Source: Heligmosomoides polygyrus polygyrus | Lineage: Eukaryota; Nematoda; Chromadorea; Rhabditida; Heligmosomidae | Direction: 5' to 3' | NCBI GenBank assembly: GCA_947396885.1 | Contig: OX377204.1 | Location: 6,944,001-7,008,000, forward strand | DNA length: 64,000 bases | Part shown: positions 60,401-64,000 of the stretch, in pieces | Layout: each line of letters begins with the position of its first letter | How positions within the stretch are numbered: position 1 is the first letter of the stretch | The notes under the pieces: model-generated | Databases searched by the model: none | Told to the model about the DNA's origin: nothing | What the model saw: only the letters and a program-made list of their open reading frames with translations | Program-made: the position numbers and the translations under genes

Positions 60401-62784
60401 GATTAATTCAGACAATGTGGTGTACCTCGATTCTAATACGTAACATGGATCCATCCCTGCCGGAAGATGCAGGCTTCAAGTGGAAACTACTTCCACTTTT
60501 CCTCTGAAATTGCGTTCGAACCCCCATATTATGTGGCATCAATTTCAGCTCTCCGCAAAAATTGGTGGAAAGATGGGGTCCTGAGGCGAGGCAACCTATT
60601 GTTAACCTACTGCAACCATGCGCCCTGACTAGGATAGATCCCATATTTTTAATTGGTAAAATTATGCAAAAAACAATAGAGAAACGAGCGACTCACATGT
60701 TTCCGGACGTCCACACGAGTCGCTCGAGTGTGGCGAAGATGAGCATATAAGGGATGGCAAGCTGCGTGACACGACTAGCCACATAGGCCGGAATGATGTA
60801 CATGTAGTAGAGGGAGAAAAGGCTCTGAAAAGGGAATCATACAGGCGCAGTAAGCAGCAGTAAATAAATAAATAGTAAGTATAAATAAGCATACATAAAG
60901 ATCGATAAATATAATATAATAAAAACATAGTAAATAAATATGATAACAGATAAATAAATAATAGGTGACACTAAATAAATGAATAGTTAATATAAATAAT
61001 TATGCATGAAGATTGATAAATATAATATAATATAATATAATATAATATAATATAATATAATATAATATAATATAATATAATATAATATAATATAATATAA
61101 TAAACATAATAAAAAAATAAGTAGCACTAAATAAATAAATATTAAGTATAAATAAGAATACATAAAGATTGACAAATATTGTAATATAATATAAAAAGAC
61201 ATAATAAATAAATATGATAATAGATAAATAAATAACAGGGGCACTAAATAAATGAATAATAAATAAAAATAATTATACATGAAGATTGATAAATATATTA
61301 TAATATAATTAATATAATACAATATAATATTAACATAATAAATAAATATAATAAAAAATAAATAATAAGTAGCACTAAATAAATAAATATTAAGTATAAA
61401 TAAGAATACATAAAGATTGACAAATATTGTAATACAATATAATAAAAACATAAAAAATAAATATGATAATTAATAAATAAATAAGAGGTGGCACTAAATA
61501 GATGAATAGTAAATATAAATATTTATACATAAATATTGATAAATATAATATAATTTAATTTAATTTAATATAAACATAATAAATAAACATAATAAAAATA
61601 AATAATAAGTAGCACTAAATAAGTAAATGATAAATATAAATAAGTATACATAAAGATTGACCAATATTGTAATATAATATAATAAAAATATTAAGTAAAT
61701 GTGATAATAGATAGATAAATAATAGGTGGCACTAAATAAATGAATAGTAAATATAAATAAATATACATAAAGATTGACAAATATAATATAAACATAATAA
61801 ATAAATATAATAAAAAATAAATAATAAGTAGCACTAAATAAATAAATACCTAATATAAATAAATAGACATAAAGATCGATAAATATAATATAATATAATT
61901 GTAACATAATAAATATGATAATAAATAAATAATAAGTAAATAAATAGCAGTAGCAGCAAGTATCTAGCGGTAGTAATAGGATCCCTTGATTCTAAAGGCA
62001 CAATTGGCATCTAGAGCACTCTAGCTTCAAACATGAAGATTTTGCAGGAAAGTTGCTATGGCGATTAACTTCTACTCCGTCCTAATAAATAAATAAATAA
62101 ATAATAAAAACATTCCGTGCAGCTTGAATGGGGAATGCGGTGCATTTTTTTCTGTTTGTTTCTGTAGTAACGCAATCAATTAAGAAAGAGCAGCACGTCT
62201 CATCACCTGATGTTTCGGAAAAGTGGTGAATGTCGTCAATCTCTTCTGGGAAGCGCCACGCATTCTACTTCCAAAGCACATTGTGAAGGCGACATGAATG
62301 CATATTAGACCTATGCAATGACATGCGGTGTCCAGCCGATGGACAAGTCAGAGACTTATCCATCCCAGATAAGCCTGGTGCCAATTCACCGAGCCCGGAG
62401 GGAAGAAAAGCTTGGATGGCCTTCCTCTACAGGTTTTCCGACCCTAATAGACCCCAACAGTACCAGACAGCAACGTGATAGTTCCTACTTCGATCTTGAC
62501 AAAGCTGACAGCAGCGTCGACTCCGAACAGCAGCAAGTACTCCAGGCAGATGGCGAAGTCGAGAAATGCGAGAATCGTCGGGTACAAGGTGGCCGGAGTG
62601 GCTGCAGTGGCCTGAAATTCCGACGATCGATTATCGATTCTTTCTTTCCTTCCAACAGGGTTTTGTTTCTCACCTTTTTAATCGCAAATATTCGTATCAA
62701 CAGCAGGTTGGCAGCGGTTCCCAAAATCGCTATCACCGTGGCCAAAGTGATAAAGATGAATCGCACTGTGGTGTAGGTCTCGTA
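40349..62784 (-). CDS. Rhodopsin-type GPCR gene, seven visible exons (full span)
   Basis: Seven exons on minus, each with consensus splice sites, give one membrane helix apiece: 62674-62784, 62489-62611, 60697-60824, 50094-50261, 48178-48280, 43494-43626 and 40349-40550. Codon phases agree at every junction except TM5 to TM6. The product carries an N in TM1 (GTAANLLLI), TLERLVW in place of the DRY motif at the end of TM3, a polar TM5, and NPVIRSDI in TM7. It resembles nematode orphan peptide (FMRFamide-type) receptors, so it would be a plasma-membrane receptor signalling through a G protein, probably in neurons; the ligand is unknown. The N-terminal extracellular exon or exons upstream of 62784 are not identified. 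Intron sizes are 62, 1664, 10435, 1812, 4551 and 2943 bp; all but the first hold mobile elements. The open helices and intact splice sites argue that the gene is functional. Confidence 0.88.
40690..41640. repeat. Foldback element E4 with convergent tRNA-like arms and core block
   Basis: The left arm (about 40775-41000; upstream part shared with 44430) and the right arm (about 41400-41640) are inverted copies. tRNA-like boxes lie at 40851-40911 on plus (A: GGCTGGCGTAGTGGTAGTG, B: GGGTTCGATTCCCCC) and in the right arm on minus. The loop has the core block at 41082-41120 (CATTCGTGATTAGCACCCCA) and a second inverted pair around AGGAGGTACACC (41128 and 41290-41340). Sits in the last GPCR intron. 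Confidence 0.8.
41865..41979 (-). mobile_element. Mariner family 2 terminus relic
   Basis: Inverse of 19136-19215: ATCTGTCAAAGTTTTATC, TTTCATATGCAACGACCTAA. Directly followed by TA and the mariner at 41988. Confidence 0.65.
41988..43233 (+). mobile_element. Mariner element, family 1, degenerate (copy 1)
   Basis: The right terminus GACTTTTTTTAATCTAA ends at 43233 before TA; the left terminus (AAAAAAGTCTCTTACACTTC) is mutated. Transposase pieces on plus: helix-turn-helix [20 protein letters not shown] and [11 protein letters not shown] (42208-42459), a shifted frame with [20 protein letters not shown] (first catalytic Asp) and [12 protein letters not shown] (second; 42481-42939), then [20 protein letters not shown] in yet another frame (42959-43020, third Asp). 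At least two frameshifts. Same family as 55102-56361, opposite orientation. Confidence 0.88.
43271..43290 (+). other. SL1 spliced-leader sequence (20 of 22 nt)
   Basis: TTTAATTACCCAAGTTTGAG is the last 20 nt of the nematode SL1 leader. The two leading G are A here, and the next bases are GTCGTGAG, not the GTAAA of an SL1 RNA gene donor. It lies 38 bp right of the mariner end. Best read as the 5' end of a reverse-transcribed, trans-spliced mRNA, or a degraded SL gene. Confidence 0.7.
43494..43626 (-). CDS. GPCR exon: end of ICL3 and TM6
   Basis: Encodes [20 protein letters not shown] (end of intracellular loop 3) and [19 protein letters not shown] (TM6), then TVMER across a GTATGT donor (exit phase 2, matching the last exon). 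The left boundary is uncertain: the only close acceptor is GTCTTTAG ending at 43627, which would need entry phase 1 while the TM5 exon exits in phase 0. Confidence 0.8.
43627..44429. other. Intron DNA, unassigned
   Basis: A 139-codon plus frame (43966-44385) has no motif and lies antisense within the GPCR intron. No repeat ends seen. Confidence 0.4.
44430..44775 (+). repeat. Single arm of tRNA-like foldback/SINE family (E5)
   Basis: GAGCTTTTGCGATGCTATTT..., A box GCCTCGGTGGCGCAATCGGT (44617), B-box region GAGTTCCGATCC (44679), end CAATGCTTACAACAAACC. Matches 2321-2665 and the outer part of E4. Confidence 0.75.
44978..45375 (+). repeat. Direct duplication of about 125 bp, 274 bp apart
   Basis: ATCTGCTAAGGTAATTG... 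through CTATTACTAACTATTCCCGC at 44978-45092 is repeated at 45252-45355 with about 85-90% similarity by eye. Confidence 0.6.
45095..45486. mobile_element. MITE-like element, GGGGCCGGATT family variant
   Basis: 392 bp with about 50-bp inverted ends: GGGGCCAGATCATCAACCGC left, complement GTCGATGAATCTGGCCCC right, then GCCGCCCTCTAACG on both sides. The interior differs from other family members. Confidence 0.65.
45487..46228 (+). mobile_element. RTE-clade LINE fragment (copy B)
   Basis: Begins inside the RT thumb region ([24 protein letters not shown]) and runs through [26 protein letters not shown] region and [20 protein letters not shown] to an ACAGGTGATACAGGTGATG tail. Several frameshifts. 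Confidence 0.9.
46229..47448. other. Intron DNA, unassigned
   Basis: AT-rich and stop-rich; no repeat end or exon recognised. An ICL3 exon of the GPCR could be hidden here or at 43627-44429. Confidence 0.4.
47449..47832 (-). repeat. Two tRNA-like family T copies in direct order
   Basis: 47449-47560 and 47725-47832 both carry CAACGATGTTTTGTTGCGAT, GGCGGGACTCGAAC (B-box region on minus), GCTCTACGCCATTACACCAC. Acceptor and T-arm pairing is kept but the anticodon loop is 11 nt. Confidence 0.75.
48178..48280 (-). CDS. GPCR exon: ECL2 end and TM5
   Basis: Acceptor GCGTTTTCAG; entry phase 2 gives Arg. Encodes [20 protein letters not shown] and [14 protein letters not shown] (TM5 with its central Pro), then a GTAAGG donor in phase 0. 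Confidence 0.88.
48408..48480. repeat. (TTC)n microsatellite
   Basis: More than 20 TTC units; on minus it is the GAA-rich 3' tail of the adjoining LINE. Poly-Ser/poly-Glu frames here are artefacts. Confidence 0.95.
48485..49727 (-). mobile_element. Second RTE-like LINE, degenerate
   Basis: On minus: [40 protein letters not shown] (RT motif A, D to E/W changes), [18 protein letters not shown], a VVMDAI remnant, then [20 protein letters not shown] and [15 protein letters not shown] at the C-terminus. Different lineage from copies A-C. A MITE (48838-48975) interrupts it. Confidence 0.85.
48838..48975. mobile_element. PIF/Harbinger-like MITE nested in the LINE
   Basis: TTA flanks, ends GGCCCGTTTATACCTC and GTATAAACGGGGCC, arms GACGCGACGCCACG and complement. 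LINE coding sequence lies on both sides. Confidence 0.85.
49728..50093. other. Intron DNA, unassigned
   Basis: No recognisable element. Confidence 0.4.
50094..50261 (-). CDS. GPCR exon: ICL2, TM4 and ECL2
   Basis: Acceptor TCTGTTTCCAG; entry phase 2 completes Ile. Encodes [38 protein letters not shown] (TM4) and [17 protein letters not shown] (extracellular loop 2 with its Cys). Donor GTCAGT, exit phase 2. Confidence 0.9.
50534..50600. repeat. Near-perfect 33-bp hairpin
   Basis: GGTTTACGTACATAGTCTGT and AAGGTATCCTACCT are mirrored by AGGTAGGATACCTT, ACAGACTACGTAAACC with a 2-3 nt loop and a small bulge. Shape is like a miRNA precursor or a minimal palindromic transposon remnant. Confidence 0.8.
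50601..51060. other. Intron DNA, unassigned
   Basis: AT-rich; an 87-codon plus frame (50771-51034) without motifs. Confidence 0.4.
51061..51449 (+). mobile_element. RTE-clade LINE 3' fragment (copy C)
   Basis: A single open frame (51084-51437) encodes the intact C-terminal domain: [57 protein letters not shown], stop, then ACAGGTGATACAGGTGAT tail. Least diverged of the three copies; strongly 5'-truncated. Confidence 0.92.
51450..52195. other. Intron DNA, unassigned
   Basis: An 83-codon plus frame (51646-51897) has no motif. Nothing else. Confidence 0.4.
52196..52949 (+). mobile_element. IS630/Tc1-type element, internally degraded
   Basis: 754 bp between TA dinucleotides, ends CAGGGTGCGCCAAAAGTCCG and CGGCGCACCCTG. 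Transposase pieces on plus: [20 protein letters not shown] (first Asp) and [20 protein letters not shown] (third block). The middle catalytic part is deleted and frames are broken. Confidence 0.85.
53140..53368 (+). repeat. tRNA-derived SINE, 5'-truncated
   Basis: GGTCGGTGAATTGGTACCAG, ACTTGTCTGGGAAGGATAAA, then GATTGAGTAGCGCCGCCG. Tail degraded. Confidence 0.75.
53455..54377 (-). mobile_element. IS630/Tc1-type element with catalytic-core deletion
   Basis: 923 bp between TA dinucleotides with ends CAGGGTGCGCCAAAATTATG and ATAATTTTGGCGCACCCTG. On minus the DNA-binding part ([20 protein letters not shown]) runs into [24 protein letters not shown] and [16 protein letters not shown]-terminal sequence in shifted frames; the segment that should hold the first two catalytic Asp is missing. 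Confidence 0.85.
54378..54765. other. Intron DNA with satellite A words
   Basis: 54500-54575 has GAAGACGTGGCACTGACGTC and GAATTCAGAAGACGAGTCAC, degenerate units of composite satellite module A. Confidence 0.45.
54766..55080 (+). repeat. tRNA-derived SINE, best-preserved copy
   Basis: A box CGTGTAGCGCAGTCGGAGAA, B box CTGGTTCGGATTTCCC, body, and a (CCTTTAT) repeat tail at 55045-55065. Reference copy for the family. Confidence 0.85.
55102..56361 (-). mobile_element. Mariner element, family 1, full length (copy 2)
   Basis: 1260 bp flanked by TA; ends TTAGGTTGGAAAAAAGTCTT and GACTTTTTTCCAACCTAA. On minus the transposase reads [20 protein letters not shown] and [20 protein letters not shown], then a frameshifted middle ([17 protein letters not shown]), then [20 protein letters not shown] and [20 protein letters not shown] to EDLKNWIQ and stop. 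Two or more frameshifts; not active, but length and ends are complete. Confidence 0.92.
56490..56825 (+). mobile_element. RTE-clade LINE relic (copy D)
   Basis: Strongly diverged: [36 protein letters not shown], and DNA ending GGCACAGGACAGGGAC...GGCGCCGATTGGGCAAATCG. Confidence 0.65.
56826..57624. other. Intron DNA, unassigned
   Basis: Open frames 57025-57276 and 57318-57551 have no motif. Confidence 0.4.
57625..57912 (-). repeat. tRNA-derived SINE, minus orientation
   Basis: Begins with the AAGGATAAAGGA tail, then GGGGTGCGCCACACATTCTG, TGACTTGCGGTGGCCAGCCG, CATACAAGTCTGGTACCAAT, and head GGGCGGGAAATCCGAACCAG. Nearly complete. Confidence 0.82.
58067..59328 (-). mobile_element. Mariner element, family 3, degenerate
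   Basis: 1262 bp between TA dinucleotides; ends GCAGGTTGTCCGGAAAATTC and GAAAACTTTCCAGACAACCT. On minus: [20 protein letters not shown] (helix-turn-helix), DRVITCDEK followed by a TAG in place of Trp, [17 protein letters not shown] near the third Asp block. Stops and frameshifts throughout. Confidence 0.88.
59329..60696. other. Intron DNA with a SINE relic
   Basis: 59770-59925 matches the 3' half of the SINE (GAGCGAAATACGCGCTCAAG, GTGTGGCGCATCCCAC). GGTGTCGAAACGTTGGC at 59741 resembles the word in the nested hairpin at 20650. The rest is unassigned. Confidence 0.45.
60697..60824 (-). CDS. GPCR exon: TM3 and ERL motif
   Basis: Acceptor TTCCCTTTTCAG, entry phase 0. Encodes [19 protein letters not shown] (loop and TM3 start), [20 protein letters not shown] (TM3 with ERL in place of DRY), then GN and a GTGAGT donor in phase 2. 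Confidence 0.9.
60856..61945. repeat. AT-rich minisatellite, about 110-130 bp units
   Basis: About nine units of the pattern GCACTAAATAAATGAATAGT, ATATAAATAAATATACATAA, AGATTGACAAATATAATATA, ACATAATAAATAAATATGAT. One unit holds an expanded (ATAAT)n run (61020-61102). Long minus frames here are low-complexity artefacts. Lies in the TM2-TM3 intron. Confidence 0.92.
61946..62246. other. Intron DNA, unassigned
   Basis: Short AAATA repeats near 62085; nothing else. Confidence 0.4.
62247..62447 (-). repeat. tRNA-derived SINE within 45 bp of a GPCR donor
   Basis: GGAAGCGCCACGCATTCTAC, ACATGCGGTGTCCAGCCGAT, AAGCCTGGTGCCAATTCACC. Located just inside the TM2-TM3 intron. Confidence 0.72.
62489..62611 (-). 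CDS. GPCR exon: TM2
   Basis: Acceptor CGGAATTTCAG, phase 0 in and out (41 codons). Encodes [20 protein letters not shown] and [20 protein letters not shown]. Donor GTAGGA. Preceded by a 62-bp intron. Confidence 0.9.
62674..62784 (-). CDS. GPCR exon: TM1
   Basis: Acceptor TATCAATTTCAG, phase 0 in and out (37 codons). Encodes [20 protein letters not shown] and [17 protein letters not shown], with the conserved TM1 Asn. Donor GTGAGA. Upstream N-terminal exon(s) not found. Confidence 0.9.
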
Positions 62785-63139
62785 CTGAAATTGATAGGTT
62801 TGAAACGTCGTGGAGGTATACTACAGTCGCTTATACACCCTTTAGAACAAAGAACACGTATCCTTGTATTTTTATCGTTTCTCCTCATTTTTCTTCTAAA
62901 ATGGTCTAGAGACTTTGCCAAGCAGATAAAAAGACGACCTCATCCTGTAAATTGTATGAAAGGCTTCGTAAATGAAAATCCGCCAGGCGTTTTGCTCCTA
63001 TGCGATATTCTACAGTTTCTCAAAAATCGTGCTGGATTTTACGAAGAATTACGTAAATTGCCAATTCATAATTCCCAGTTTGCCAGCAGCTCACTGAACC
63101 CCGATGAAAGGAAAAGTGTTAGATATTTTAGTTCTGCTC
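62785..63139. other. Unassigned DNA upstream of the TM1 exon
   Basis: No clear N-terminal exon or start codon with splice sites on minus. Confidence 0.4.
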
Positions 63140-63560
63140 GGACGAATGTAATCGAATAATTAAACCGAAAAATTGTCCGGATAGTCGAATAAGCGACATT
63201 TCTAGGCTTTCGAATGTTCGTTCGAATTCGAACATCGAAGGGAACCATATTCGGATATTGATTGAAAACCGAATATTTTAGTTTCTTTCGAAAGTCAAAT
63301 ATTTGTATTAAAATATCGAATAAAGTTCAAATGTTTAGGCGCAGAACCTGATTCGAACACACTGTTCTACTATTCGATTACTCGAATAAACGGAAAATGC
63401 GACTTATTGGGTTTTTGGTCATACGAAAATATTAGCGAATGAATTCCAACATTCGCTTGAAATTTTTTGAGATCGAATAAATTCGTACAAACATTCATTC
63501 GGAAATTTCCGATATCGAATTTATTCGTTAATCTATTCGTTCAATAGCATTTCTCAAAAG
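63140..63560. repeat. TTCGAA-rich low-complexity block
   Basis: TCGAATA, TTCGAAT and ATTCG words recur every 10-20 bp for 400 bp, as at 5228-5400. No open frame of note. Confidence 0.75.
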
Positions 63561-63639
63561 CACAACTACACTGGATATAAGTCCGACCCAAAACGCTGGT
63601 AAGTTTGGAAGAATCGAAAATATTTAACACAAGCAGTAA

Positions 63640-64000
63640 AAGAACAAATGTTGATATTTGGTACCTTTCTGGGAGGCGCCACGCATTCTACTTCTACGGC
63701 AGGCCTTGGAGGCAAAATATTATATGAGGTGGCAAAAAAAGTCAAGGCGGTGAGCAAGCCAATATTTAATTTTTTTGGACAGGGCTGGCAACAATTCACC
63801 AAACTCAGAAGACAGAGGAGGTCCACTGCCAAGGGCACCAAGAATCGAGATCCTTGATTCGGTTCCCTTCCAGCCCACCCAAGTTGACTATTCCTATGAT
63901 GTTACCGACTTGATACGAAGCTAGCCTGTAGAGGAATAAACACTGGCTCGTCCATCGGCTACCCACGCAATTCATCGTTATGGTTGAAATGAAATTGAAA
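63640..64000. repeat. Degenerate SINE pieces at the window edge
   Basis: 63665-63710 (GGGAGGCGCCACGCATTCTA, minus sense) and 63905-63985 (CTCGTCCATCGGCTACC, plus sense) resemble the SINE body. Boundaries unclear. Confidence 0.4.

Noticed and set aside
60987..61907. Long Ile/Tyr/Leu-rich membrane proteins on minus
   Set aside because: Translations of the AT-rich minisatellite.
60856..61945. CRISPR-like array of regularly spaced repeats
   Set aside because: Repeat units are contiguous, AT-only minisatellite copies without unique spacers, in a nematode genome.

Overview
This is eukaryotic DNA from a nematode, most likely a strongylid parasite of the hookworm group. The evidence is short introns with TTTYAG acceptors (62 and 75 bp), a 20-nt exact match to the nematode SL1 spliced leader, an RTE, CR1, BEL/Pao, mariner and IS630/Tc1-type transposon load, and a tRNA-derived SINE family. 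There are no operons or prokaryotic signals. Most open frames are short, broken transposon relics or chance.

The main host gene is on the minus strand and occupies about one third of the window. Seven exons (62784 down to 40349) encode the seven transmembrane helices of a rhodopsin-type GPCR of nematode peptide-receptor character. Five of its six visible introns (1.7 to 10.4 kb) are filled with mariners, IS630-type elements, LINE pieces, SINEs, foldback elements and an AT-rich minisatellite. The second recognisable host locus is a 5' piece of a GT11 (alpha-1,2-fucosyltransferase-like) gene at 16100-16779 on the plus strand; it is truncated and probably dead. A weak two-exon gene candidate lies at 24905-25232.

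Layout: 0.2-25 kb is a repeat mosaic of tRNA-like foldback elements, SINEs, an RTE fragment, MITEs, two composite satellite blocks, the GT11 fragment, and a mariner carrying a nested MITE. At 26.0-29.7 kb lies a young non-autonomous BEL/Pao LTR element with near-identical LTRs, a perfect tRNA-Gly primer binding site and an internal deletion that removed most of pol. At 31.7-39.7 kb are satellite arrays, a CR1-like LINE, Tc/mariner ends and a paired double-hairpin repeat. From 40.3 to 62.8 kb runs the GPCR gene. The right edge holds TTCGAA-rich low-complexity DNA and SINE debris.

The most unusual signal is a group of about 0.9-1.3 kb foldback elements (249-1419, 10272-11595, 23428-24660, 40690-41640, plus single arms at 2321 and 44430). 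Each arm holds tRNA-like A and B boxes, and in the paired elements the two boxes point inward. Three of the four carry one to four copies of the same conserved core block around GTCAGATTCGTGATCAGCAC in the loop. I do not recognise this as a described element family.
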